Positions 1 to 7,651 of a stretch of DNA of 11,801 nucleotides are shown in pieces; positions within the stretch are counted from its first letter, which is position 1, and every line of letters begins with the position of its first letter. Source of the stretch: UBA4655 sp964585575 (GTDB lineage Bacteria; Planctomycetota; Planctomycetia; Pirellulales; UBA1268); assembly GCA_964585575.1 (NCBI GenBank), contig CAZPEM010000104.1:1-11801 (forward strand), given 5' to 3'. Below the pieces are notes generated by a model. The model was given only the letters and a program-made list of their open reading frames with translations, was not told the DNA's origin and searched no databases. The position numbers and the translations under genes are program-made.

Positions 1-48
1 TGTTGATTTGGCCGGATGACCGGCTGTTGATTTGGCCGGATGACCGGC
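1..48. repeat. Two perfect 24-bp tandem repeats, each with an internal hairpin
   Basis: Bases 1-24 and 25-48 are identical. Each unit ends in an inverted repeat, GCCGG-ATGA-CCGGC (11-24 and 35-48), able to form a 5-bp stem with a 4-base loop. The first unit begins at the window edge, so more copies may lie to the left. The array ends 19 bases before the LOG gene start and 7 bases before its ribosome binding site, so it could form part of the 5' leader or be the end of an upstream minisatellite. The unit is a multiple of three, but two of the three plus-strand frames are stopped inside it. The open frame runs on out of frame through the LOG gene, so a coding origin is unlikely. Confidence 0.9.
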
Positions 49-55
49 AAATAGG

Positions 56-61
56 AAAGGA
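56..61 (+). promoter_or_regulatory. Ribosome binding site of the LOG-family gene
   Basis: AAAGGA lies 6 bases before the ATG at 68, in an A-rich stretch that contrasts with the surrounding GC-rich DNA. It supports the ATG at 68 as the start. This is one of only a few genes in the window with a clear Shine-Dalgarno sequence. Confidence 0.7.
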
Positions 62-67
62 ATATCC

Positions 68-997
68 ATGGCGGAAAAACCCTCGCAGGGCGGCGTTCAC
101 GGCGGCAAACAGTGTGAGATCCTGCCCGACACGCCGCTCGGCAACGATGTCGCGCTCATGGCCGCCAACATGGACGCGATCCTCTCCTCGCAGAGCTACA
201 TGCTCGCGCACGACGACCACAAGCTGCTCGAGGAGGAGCGGATGCGGGGCGTGCGGATGCTGCTCGAGCTCGAGAAGCCCGAGATGGCCTTCCAGGCCGA
301 CAAGATCCATTCCACCGTGATCGTCTTCGGCGGCACGCAGATCGTGGAGCGGCCCGCGGCCGAGCGGAGGCTTTCCGACGCCCGCCGCAAGCTCGCGGCG
401 TCGCCATCTGACCGGGCCCTGCGGCGGGAGGTGGAGCGGAGCGAGCGGCTGCTCGCCCTCTCGAAATACTACGACGACGCCCGCGAGTTCGCGAGGCTTG
501 TCTCGATCGACAACCAGTGCGATGACCGCCGCGACTTCGTCGTCGTGACCGGAGGCGGGCCCGGCGTGATGGAGGCCGCCAACCGGGGCGCCTTCGACGT
601 CGGCTGCAAGTCGATCGGGCTCAACATCAAGCTGCCGGCCGAGCAGCAGCCAAACCCCTTCATCACGCCGGAACTCTGCTTCCAGTTCCGCTACTTCGCG
701 CTGCGGAAGTTCCACTTCATCCTGCGGGCCGCGGGGGTCGTGCTCTTCCCGGGCGGCTTCGGCACGCTCGACGAGATGTTCGAGACGCTCACGCTCCGGC
801 AGACCCACCGGATGCAGCCCGTCCCGATCATCCTCTACGGCCGGGAATACTGGTCGAAGATCATCGACTTCCAGGCGATGGCCGACTCCGGCGTCATCGC
901 CGACGACCACCTGCGGCTCTTCAGCTATGCCGAGACCCCGCAGGAGGCCTGGCAGGAGATCGTGGACTTCCACGACCAGCAGCACGCGGAGTGCTGA
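68..997 (+). CDS. LOG-family (TIGR00730-type) Rossmann-fold protein, putative nucleotide phosphoribohydrolase
   Basis: 309 residues, probably cytoplasmic. The family signatures are clear: GGGPGVMEAANRGA at residues 162-175 and PGGFGTLDE at 228-236, with the FRYFALRK segment (207-214) between them. The first beta strand is VIVFGGT (84-90). LOG proteins cleave nucleoside 5'-monophosphates (in plants, cytokinin ribotides) to free base and ribose 5-phosphate. They were long misannotated as lysine decarboxylases. The protein is longer than the roughly 190-residue classic LOG. The extra length is an N-terminal region (1-80) and a charged, probably helical insertion (about 95-145) between the first strand and the GGGPG motif, a pattern I recall from larger bacterial members. 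The start is fixed by a good ribosome binding site. The gene converges with the histidine kinase gene, 14 bases apart. The substrate cannot be read from the sequence. Confidence 0.9.
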   Translation: MAEKPSQGGVHGGKQCEILPDTPLGNDVALMAANMDAILSSQSYMLAHDDHKLLEEERMRGVRMLLELEKPEMAFQADKIHSTVIVFGGTQIVERPAAERRLSDARRKLAASPSDRALRREVERSERLLALSKYYDDAREFARLVSIDNQCDDRRDFVVVTGGGPGVMEAANRGAFDVGCKSIGLNIKLPAEQQPNPFITPELCFQFRYFALRKFHFILRAAGVVLFPGGFGTLDEMFETLTLRQTHRMQPVPIILYGREYWSKIIDFQAMADSGVIADDHLRLFSYAETPQEAWQEIVDFHDQQHAEC

Positions 998-1015
998 CGG
1001 GGCAAGCGGCGTCAG
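994..1015. terminator. Weak hairpin between convergent genes
   Basis: CTGAC (994-998) and GTCAG (1011-1015) form a perfect 5-bp inverted repeat around a 12-base loop. It overlaps the TGA stop codons of both convergent genes. There is no T-run on either side, so it does not match a classical intrinsic terminator. It is the only candidate structure where two transcripts must end. Confidence 0.2.
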
Positions 1016-2829
1016 GCAGGGTCGCCTTCGGCCGCCGATTCATCGGCCAGCGGCAGAAACAGGCGGAAGGTCGTGCCGACGCCCGGCTCGCTCTCGACGG
1101 AGACCGCGCCGCCGTGGGCCTGCACGATGTGCTTGACGATCGAGAGCCCGAGGCCGGTGCCCCCCTCCTTCCGGCTGCGGGCCCTGTCGACCCGGTAGAA
1201 CCGCTCGAAGATCCGGGGCAGGTGCTCCTCGGCGATGCCGCAGCCCTGGTCGGCCACGGCGATCACGGCGCACGGCTGCTCGTCCCCCTCTTCCGCCGTG
1301 CCGTGCTGGGCGGAGATCCGCACGAGCCGCTCCGGGTCGCTGTACTTGATGGCGTTGTCGACGAGGTTGATGATCGCCTGCTCCACGAGCGGCGGATTCA
1401 TCGGCACGACGAGCCCCTCCTCGCAGGCGACCTCGAGCCGGATCGACTTTTCCGCCGCCCTCGGCGAGCAGTCCGACACCGCCGCCTCGATCACCGTCCT
1501 CACCTCCGCCTCCTCGAGCGGCAGGTTGCCCGCCCCCTCGGTCTGCTCGATCCGCGAGAGCGCGAGCAGGTCTTCGATGATCGCCTCGAGCCTTTCCGCC
1601 TGCCGGGCCACGATGCCGAGAAATCTCCTCGCATCGCCCGGGTCGTCCACCGCGCCGTCGAGGAGCGTCTCCACGAAGCCCTTGATCGAGGCGATCGGCG
1701 TTTTCAGCTCGTGCGACACGTTCGCGACGAAATCGCGGCGGATGTTCTCGAGCTGGCGGAAGTGCGTGACGTCGTTGAGCACGATCACCGCGCCGCCATC
1801 CGCCCCACGCGAGTCGGCCAGCGCCGTGCCGCGGACGAGGATCGTGCGGTCGCGGGTTCCCCGCATCAGGAGGTCGTCCTCGATCGGCTCCCGGCAGTCG
1901 ATCGCCCTCAGGGCGAACCGCCGCAGGTCGGGGTTGCGGACCACCTCCTGGAGCGGACGGCGGACCACCTTGGCCGGATCGAGTCCGAGCAGGTCGGCGG
2001 CCGCCCGGTTGATGCTCACGATCCGCTGGCGGGCGTCGACGGCGAGCACGCCCTCGACCATGCTCCCGAGCACGGCCTCCTGCTGGGAGCCCTGCCGGCC
2101 GATCGTCAGCCCCCGCTCGACGAGCTGCTGCCGCATCGCCTCGAGCGCCTCGGCCACCTCCGCCAGTTCCGCCAGTTCGGCGGCGGGCAAGGTCGTGTCG
2201 AAGTCTCCCGCCGCGAGCCGGCCGGCGACGCCGGCGAGCGTCTCGACGCTCTGCGAACAACGCTTGGCGACGAGGTAGCCGCCCCAGGCCGCGGCCAGGC
2301 CGATTGCGACGTAGCCCGCGAGCATCTGTCGCTGCTCACGGCCGAGCGACCGGTCGGATTCGAGGCTGTCGGTCGTCACGCGGACGATCGCCTTCGGCCG
2401 CCCGGGCGTTCCCGACGGCATCACGATCGCGAGCACGCGTCGGCCGGTCGCGGCGTCGTAGCGGCTCGACCGCGCGACCCTGCCTTCGCGGGCCTCCTGG
2501 AGGAGACGCTCGTCGCCGGATCCCTGGCTCGCCGGCCGGCCCGCGGGCAGGACGGGCCGCGCCTCGCCGTCGAAGAGGTCGATCTGCATGCCGGACGAGC
2601 GGGCGAGATCGGTCACGATCGTTTCGACCGACCCAGCGGCGCCTCCTCCGATTCGCTCGGGCAGCTTCGATGCCACCGCCTCGGCCACGGCGATCGAGCG
2701 GCGGAGTTGGGCGTCGTCGGCAAGCTCCGCGAGCCGCACCGATGCCTGCCAGAAGCAGGCCACGATCACCGCCGCAAGGAGCGTGCACCAGCCGACGAAC
2801 AGGTGCCAGACGAAGCGGGTTCTGGGCAT
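1012..2829 (-). CDS. PhoR-type membrane sensor histidine kinase (HAMP-PAS-HisKA-HATPase)
   Basis: 605 residues. Layout: TM1 at about 8-28; a periplasmic sensor region of about 140 residues; TM2 at about 169-188; HAMP at about 189-240; PAS at about 247-345; HisKA with SHELKTP (phospho-acceptor His373); then an ATPase domain with N box LVDNAIKYS (Asn492), G1 DQGCGI (527-532), F box FERFYRVD (541-548) and G2 GGTGLGL (556-562). All catalytic motifs look intact. The gene begins 29 bases after the response regulator stop codon, so the two form a regulator-kinase operon. The ATG has no good ribosome binding site, which fits coupling to the upstream gene. This domain order is typical of PhoR, the phosphate-starvation sensor. 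No pst or phoU genes are visible here, so the phosphate assignment is family-level inference only. The C-terminus ends in a short acidic tail. Confidence 0.93.
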   Translation of the reverse strand: MPRTRFVWHLFVGWCTLLAAVIVACFWQASVRLAELADDAQLRRSIAVAEAVASKLPERIGGGAAGSVETIVTDLARSSGMQIDLFDGEARPVLPAGRPASQGSGDERLLQEAREGRVARSSRYDAATGRRVLAIVMPSGTPGRPKAIVRVTTDSLESDRSLGREQRQMLAGYVAIGLAAAWGGYLVAKRCSQSVETLAGVAGRLAAGDFDTTLPAAELAELAEVAEALEAMRQQLVERGLTIGRQGSQQEAVLGSMVEGVLAVDARQRIVSINRAAADLLGLDPAKVVRRPLQEVVRNPDLRRFALRAIDCREPIEDDLLMRGTRDRTILVRGTALADSRGADGGAVIVLNDVTHFRQLENIRRDFVANVSHELKTPIASIKGFVETLLDGAVDDPGDARRFLGIVARQAERLEAIIEDLLALSRIEQTEGAGNLPLEEAEVRTVIEAAVSDCSPRAAEKSIRLEVACEEGLVVPMNPPLVEQAIINLVDNAIKYSDPERLVRISAQHGTAEEGDEQPCAVIAVADQGCGIAEEHLPRIFERFYRVDRARSRKEGGTGLGLSIVKHIVQAHGGAVSVESEPGVGTTFRLFLPLADESAAEGDPA

Positions 2830-2858
2830 GGGCTCACTGGGCTTCGGCCCGGGTCGCC

Positions 2859-3776
2859 TCAGGCCCTGAAACGATAGCCAACGCCGCGGACCGTCTCGAT
2901 GTAGGAACCGAACTCACCGAGCTTTTTTCGCAGTCCCGCGACCTGGACATCCACCGACCGCTCCGTTACAGGATAATCCTCCCCCTTCACGGCGTCGACG
3001 ATCTGCGTGCGGGTGAACGCCCAGCCGGGCCTTTTCGCGAGGAATTGCAGCAGGGCGAACTCGGTGTAGGTCAGCTCGAGCGGCCTGCCGGCGAGGGTCG
3101 CCTCGTGACGGCCGGGATGCATCGTCAGCTCCTTCGCCTCGATCGTCGCGTCGAGCTCCGCGATCCGTTCCGACTCCTTCCGCCGAAGCATCGCCTTGAC
3201 CCGCGCCGTGAGCACCCGCGGGCTGAAGGGCTTCGTGATGTAGTCGTCGGCGCCCCGCTCGAGGCCGGCCACCACGTCCCCCTCCTCGCTCTTGGCGGTG
3301 AGCATGATGATGGGGACGTCGCGGGTCTTCGGGTCGCCCTTGAGCCTGCGGCAGACCTCGAGGCCGTCGACCGCCGGCAGCATCAGGTCGAGCACGACCA
3401 GGTCGGGCGGCTGACGCTTCGCGAACTTGAGCGCCTCCTCGCCCGTGCCGACGCAGGAAACCCGGTAGCCGTCCTTCGAGAGGTTGTACTGGAGGAGTTC
3501 CTGGAGATCCTCTTCGTCATCGACCACGAGGATGTGGGGCATGCCGCCGCCGGCGGAATCCGCCCGCGACGACTCCGCGGCCTGCCGCGTTGGATCCGGG
3601 CGGCCTGCGGCCGTCCGCTGCCGTGCCGCTTCCCCCGACCGCAGGCCCGAGGATTCCTCGGACGACCTTCTCGGCCCCGCCTGCGCGGAGATGCCGGCTG
3701 GCGGAGATGTCGCACCGACGACGACGTGCGTCGAGGCGAGAGGGGAACGCTCGAGCCGGGTGAGCACGACCGCCAT
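2859..3776 (-). CDS. OmpR/PhoB-type response regulator with possible N-terminal extension
   Basis: The conserved protein begins MPHILVVDDEED at 3542 (227 residues): receiver domain with acidic pair Asp8-Asp9, phospho-acceptor Asp52 in VVLDLMLP, Thr82 and Lys104; then a winged-helix DNA-binding domain (about 125-227) ending in TVRGVGYRFRA. It is expected to be phosphorylated by the adjacent kinase and to regulate promoters. The start is uncertain. The ATG at 3542 has no Shine-Dalgarno. An in-frame ATG at 3776 has GAGGAG 8 bases upstream, giving 305 residues with a 78-residue Ser/Ala/Arg/Gly-rich, probably disordered extension. I chose 3776 on the ribosome binding site. Family homology covers only the part from 3542. 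GC at third positions is lower in the extension, so it may be poorly conserved or simply a leader. Confidence 0.85.
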   Translation of the reverse strand: MAVVLTRLERSPLASTHVVVGATSPPAGISAQAGPRRSSEESSGLRSGEAARQRTAAGRPDPTRQAAESSRADSAGGGMPHILVVDDEEDLQELLQYNLSKDGYRVSCVGTGEEALKFAKRQPPDLVVLDLMLPAVDGLEVCRRLKGDPKTRDVPIIMLTAKSEEGDVVAGLERGADDYITKPFSPRVLTARVKAMLRRKESERIAELDATIEAKELTMHPGRHEATLAGRPLELTYTEFALLQFLAKRPGWAFTRTQIVDAVKGEDYPVTERSVDVQVAGLRKKLGEFGSYIETVRGVGYRFRA

Positions 3777-3784
3777 GCTTGTTG

Positions 3785-3790
3785 CTCCTC
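3785..3790 (-). promoter_or_regulatory. Strong Shine-Dalgarno before the upstream response-regulator start
   Basis: On the minus strand GAGGAG is followed by an 8-base spacer and the ATG at 3776. It is the best ribosome binding site in the region and decides the longer start, while the ATG at 3542 that opens the conserved receiver domain has none. Confidence 0.6.
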
Positions 3791-3873
3791 GGGGGACCGA
3801 TCCTTGCCTTTTCCTCGCCGGCCACCGCAAGTCTACGAGATGCTTCGGGCAAATCGATGCGTTAGATTTCGGT

Positions 3874-3890
3874 GAGCGGGGCGTCCGCTC
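3874..3890 (-). terminator. Hairpin just downstream of the SNF2 helicase stop
   Basis: GAGCGG (3874-3879) and CCGCTC (3885-3890) form a perfect 6-bp stem with a 5-base loop, 4 bases after the helicase stop codon in the direction of transcription. No T-run follows. It may slow or end helicase transcription before the two-component pair, or protect the 3' end. The 118-base gap 3777-3894 also has room for a regulator promoter, but I found no convincing -35/-10 pair. Confidence 0.3.
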
Positions 3891-3894
3891 GATT

Positions 3895-6800
3895 TCATGA
3901 AAAAAGCAGCTCCACGTCGTCGGGCGTGAGGCTCGAGAGCATGCTCTCGTCGGCCCGCACGATCGATTCGGCCAGCTCCCGCTTGCGGTCCTGGAGGGCG
4001 ACGATCTTCTCCTCGACCGTGTCGCGGGCGATGAGCCGGTAGGCGAACACCCGCCGCGTCTGCCCGATCCGGTGGGCCCGGTCGATCGCCTGCGCCTCGA
4101 CGGCGGGATTCCACCACGGGTCGAGGATGTAGATGTAGTCGGCGGCGGTGAGGTTGAGCCCCTGCCCTCCCGCCTTGAGGCTCACGAGGAAGAGCCGGCA
4201 GTCGGGATCCTCTTGGAACCGCACCACCCTCGACTGGCGGTCGGTCGTCTTGCCGTCGAGGTATTCGTAGGGAAGCTGCTTCGCGTCGAGCCTGCGGCGC
4301 AAGATCGCGAGGAAGCTCGTGAACTGGCTGAAGACGAGCACCTTGTGCCCTTCGTCGAGCACCTCGTCGAGCTGCTCGGCCAGAAGGTCGAGCTTCGCGG
4401 AGGGATCGTCGATCCGTGCGGGATCGACCAGCCCGGGATGGCATGCGGTCTGCCGCAGCCGAAGGAGCGCCTCGAGCACGGCGATCTTCGAGCGGGCGAT
4501 GCCCATCCGGCTGATGCGGCCGGTGAGCTCCTGCCGGTAGTGGTCGCGGAGCTCGTCGTAGGCCTTCCTCTGCTCGCTGCCGAGCTCGCAGAGGATCGTC
4601 TGCTCGGTCTTCTCCGGCAGGTCGGAGAGCACCTGCGCCTTCGTGCGGCGGAGCAGATACGGCCGCACCGCGCGGCTGATCACCTCGGAGGCCGTGCCAC
4701 CCCGGCCCGCCGTCAGGAACCGCTTCAGCCTCGCCGCCGTGCCGAGCTGCCCGGGGTTCAGGAACTCGAAGATGCTCCAGAGTTCGCCGATGTGGTTTTC
4801 CACCGGCGTGCCAGTGACGGCCAGGCGGTGTCTGGCCTTGAGCAGCCGGCAGGCCTTCGCCGCCTGGCTGGCGGCGTTCTTGATCGATTGGGCCTCGTCG
4901 AGGACGACGTAGTCGAACTCGGTGTCGCGGTGATGGATGACGTCGCGGCGGAGCGTGCCGTAGGTCGTGAGGACGAGGTCGTGGGCCGCGAGGTCGCCGG
5001 CGGCCTCGCCGCGGTCGTTGCCCGTGTGGTTGAGCACGCGAAGCTGCGGCGCGAATCGTCGGGCTTCCTCGATCCAGTTGAAGACGAGGCTCTTGGGCAC
5101 GACGACGAGCGAGGGCCTGTGGGAGAGCCCCTGCTCCCGCAGTCGCTGCTGGCGGCGGACGAGCATCGCGAGCACCTGGATCGTCTTTCCGAGGCCCATG
5201 TCGTCGGCGAGGCAGCCGCCGATGCCCATGCGTTCGAGGAACGACAGCCAGCCGAGTCCCTCCCGCTGGTAGTGGCGGAGCGTCCCGTGGAAGCCTTCCG
5301 GCTCGTCCTCGGCCTCCGGCCGCTCGCCGCCGGCGAGCTCCGCCCGCAGTCGTTCGAACGCCTCGTCGACCCGCGCCGTCGGCTGCCCGGCGAGCAGAGC
5401 GTCGAGCAGGGCGACCTGGATCCGCCCGAACCGCAGCCGGCCGTCCTGCCGGTCGGCGAGTTCGAGGATCGGCTCGAACTGTCCCGCCCAGTTTTCCGGC
5501 AGCACGCCAATGGAGCCGTCGGAGAGCTCCACGGCGCGATCCCCCTTGCCGATCGCCGCGAGAAGCGCCGGCATCTCGATCGACACGCCGGCGAAATCGA
5601 TCGTGCCCGAAAGCTCGAACCAGTCGATCCCGCTGGTGACGTTCCAGGCGACGCTCCCGATCGGCCGGTAGCGACGGCCGGCCACCTCCACCGACCAGCC
5701 GGCCGCGGCGAGCTGCGACACCGACGCGTCGAGACGTGCCCTCGGCACCTCGACATGGTGCGTGGCCGGCTCTTCGTCGCCGGCAGCCGGGGGCTTCGCC
5801 GCGACGACGCCGTGTCGCGGCAGGACGGAGAGCGCCTCCCGCTCGGCGGCACGGTCGCGGCGGACGAAGACGCGGGCCGGCACGTCCGCCGAGCCGCCGG
5901 CGGGATCGTCGGCCGCCACGGTCACGCCGCCGTAGTCGAACCAGACGCGGCCGGTGAGGTGCACCCGCGTCGAAGGCCCCCTGCGACGGCGAGGACGCCC
6001 GTCGCCGTCCTCGGGCCCTTCCTCGACGACCGATGGTGAGTCGTCGAGCGTCAGCTTCGGCCTCGGAGGGCCCGACTCGATCCGCCAGCCGGTCCAGGAG
6101 GGCAGGTGCACCCGCGGCAGGTCGGCAAGCGTCGCCAGTCGTTCGATGAGCCCGTCCACCTGCGACGAGGAAAGCTCGATCGGCCCGCGCCGCTCGAACT
6201 GCTCGAGCCAGCCCGACGACTCGCCGAGCTGGAGCCGTGCGATGCGGTCCGAGAGGATGAGCAGCCCCGATCGCAGGATCGCCCGCGGCTCCTCGAGATC
6301 CTTCCGCTGGCTGCCGCGGACGAGCATCCCTCGGAGCGTCGCCTTGGCCGGCCTGCGCGACGGTCGATCCTCGTCGTCCGGCCGGCCGGACAGCGGCCCG
6401 TCGTCTTCGGGTTCGAGCACGATCGCGAACTCCCAGGGGCTGCCGTGGTCCCAGGCGAGCGGCAGCACGACGTCGGGCGACCGGCGGGGCTCCGGCTGCA
6501 GCACGAGCCGTCCCTGCTCGCAGAGCATCGCGAGGTGGACGTCCGCCGCCTGTGGGGCGACCGCGATGCGGCTCACCGTGTGATCCGCCGTGGCGATCGG
6601 GGGAGTTGAACTGGGAATGGCGGAGGTGCCGAGCAGGTGGGAGACGCACCGCTGCTCCGCGGGATCGAGCTCGTCGAGCCGCGCAAGGTCGATCGCCACC
6701 GGTCGGGGGCGGCCGGTCGCGTTGCCCGCGACGTCGAGCTGCATGCGGGCGGGCAGGAGCACGACCGATCTCGAATCCGCCGAGGCCGCGACGTCGAGCA

Positions 6801-7551
6801 CGAACACGAGTTCTCCCGCCGACCGCCGCGAATCGACGAGCGAGACGCCGCGGGTGCGGACCGCGGGCTCGACGAGCCGGCGGCGTTCCTCGAGATCGGC
6901 GGCCCATGCGGGGACACGCGACGAGGTGGCGGTGCGGGCTCGCGGACGGCTCGGCCGGGTGGCCGTCGTCGCGGCCCGCTCGCCTGGGCTCGGCGGCCAG
7001 GAATCGGCCGCGGCATCGTCATCGACCTCGGGTTCGACGGAGTCGTCGTCCGAAGTGGTCGAGCCGTCGCCGGTCGCGATGCATTGGAGCGTGATCGGCG
7101 TATGGTCTTGCAGCGACGAAAAGAGCCCGCGACGGTCGATCTCGAGCAGGACGGCCGCCAGCGCCGCGCACGGTTCACCGGCCTGCCCCCGGCGGCTCGT
7201 CGAACGCGATTCGAGCGTCATGCCGCCGCGTCGGCCGCTCGAGAGTTCGATCTCCACCTCGCACTCCTCCCCATTCTCGTCGGTGACGGTCGCCTTCACC
7301 GTGCCGACCCGAGGGCAGGAGAGGTGGGGCGGCGAGGCGAACCGCTTCGCTCTCGCGATCTCGGAGCTGTCGAACCGGTGAAAGAGACGTTTCTCGAGGC
7401 GTGTCATGCGGGAGAGGGCGTGTCGGTGCAGTCGGGCACGCGCGGCTTCGACGGGCCCCGGCCCGCCGGAAAAATCGCGCAACACGCCAGTGTACCGCGG
7501 TGGGGTGCCGGCGGGCGAGGGGCGATCCGGAATTCGGAAGCGATGAGCCAT
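3895..7551 (-). CDS. SNF2-family DEAD/DEAH helicase (bacterial RapA/HepA-like ATPase)
   Basis: Up to 1218 residues. The C-terminal half is a complete SNF2 engine: Walker A DDMGLGKT (783-790), motif Ia VVVPKSLVFNW (816-826), Walker B DEAQ (885-888), motif III TGTPVENHIGELW (913-925), helicase-C LVFSQFTSF (1072-1080), motif V KAGGQGLNL (1126-1134) and motif VI QAIDRAHRIGQT (1154-1165). Such proteins translocate on double-stranded DNA and remodel bound proteins. The roughly 750-residue N-terminal part includes an acidic and basic low-complexity linker (about 160-215). Residues about 535-700, including WFELSGTIDFAGV, resemble the region usual before bacterial SNF2 cores. No SWIM-type CxCx(n)CxH zinc motif is visible. 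The start is unclear: neither Met1 (7551) nor Met49 (7407) has a ribosome binding site, and codons before Met49 have lower third-position GC, so 7407 is a real alternative. The gene follows hemE by 100 bases. Confidence 0.93.
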   Translation of the reverse strand: MAHRFRIPDRPSPAGTPPRYTGVLRDFSGGPGPVEAARARLHRHALSRMTRLEKRLFHRFDSSEIARAKRFASPPHLSCPRVGTVKATVTDENGEECEVEIELSSGRRGGMTLESRSTSRRGQAGEPCAALAAVLLEIDRRGLFSSLQDHTPITLQCIATGDGSTTSDDDSVEPEVDDDAAADSWPPSPGERAATTATRPSRPRARTATSSRVPAWAADLEERRRLVEPAVRTRGVSLVDSRRSAGELVFVLDVAASADSRSVVLLPARMQLDVAGNATGRPRPVAIDLARLDELDPAEQRCVSHLLGTSAIPSSTPPIATADHTVSRIAVAPQAADVHLAMLCEQGRLVLQPEPRRSPDVVLPLAWDHGSPWEFAIVLEPEDDGPLSGRPDDEDRPSRRPAKATLRGMLVRGSQRKDLEEPRAILRSGLLILSDRIARLQLGESSGWLEQFERRGPIELSSSQVDGLIERLATLADLPRVHLPSWTGWRIESGPPRPKLTLDDSPSVVEEGPEDGDGRPRRRRGPSTRVHLTGRVWFDYGGVTVAADDPAGGSADVPARVFVRRDRAAEREALSVLPRHGVVAAKPPAAGDEEPATHHVEVPRARLDASVSQLAAAGWSVEVAGRRYRPIGSVAWNVTSGIDWFELSGTIDFAGVSIEMPALLAAIGKGDRAVELSDGSIGVLPENWAGQFEPILELADRQDGRLRFGRIQVALLDALLAGQPTARVDEAFERLRAELAGGERPEAEDEPEGFHGTLRHYQREGLGWLSFLERMGIGGCLADDMGLGKTIQVLAMLVRRQQRLREQGLSHRPSLVVVPKSLVFNWIEEARRFAPQLRVLNHTGNDRGEAAGDLAAHDLVLTTYGTLRRDVIHHRDTEFDYVVLDEAQSIKNAASQAAKACRLLKARHRLAVTGTPVENHIGELWSIFEFLNPGQLGTAARLKRFLTAGRGGTASEVISRAVRPYLLRRTKAQVLSDLPEKTEQTILCELGSEQRKAYDELRDHYRQELTGRISRMGIARSKIAVLEALLRLRQTACHPGLVDPARIDDPSAKLDLLAEQLDEVLDEGHKVLVFSQFTSFLAILRRRLDAKQLPYEYLDGKTTDRQSRVVRFQEDPDCRLFLVSLKAGGQGLNLTAADYIYILDPWWNPAVEAQAIDRAHRIGQTRRVFAYRLIARDTVEEKIVALQDRKRELAESIVRADESMLSSLTPDDVELLFS

Positions 7552-7651
7552 CCAAGCCGGAAGACCGAGTCAACACGGAAGCCCAAGCCGCGCGGGGCGT
7601 TGCCGAGTCGCCACAGGCAGATGCCCGGTTCCGCAGACCCGGCCTCGCGGC

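Noticed and set aside
991..2877. 628-codon plus-strand open frame opposite the histidine kinase
   Set aside because: It is fully antisense to a kinase with every catalytic motif. Its translation is Arg/Asp/His/Leu-rich with no recognisable domain, as expected for a mirror frame in GC-rich DNA.
1012..3776. Naming the two-component pair phoR/phoB outright
   Set aside because: Domain order fits, but many OmpR/PhoB-type pairs share it and no phosphate-transport or phoU gene is visible.
4072..6039. 655-codon plus-strand open frame opposite the helicase
   Set aside because: Antisense shadow of the SNF2 gene; no domain or ribosome binding site seen.
3833..6907. 1024-codon minus-strand open frame overlapping the helicase in another frame
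   Set aside because: It is an out-of-frame reading of the SNF2 gene with Arg/Pro/Gly/Ala-rich low complexity, while the other frame carries all helicase motifs.
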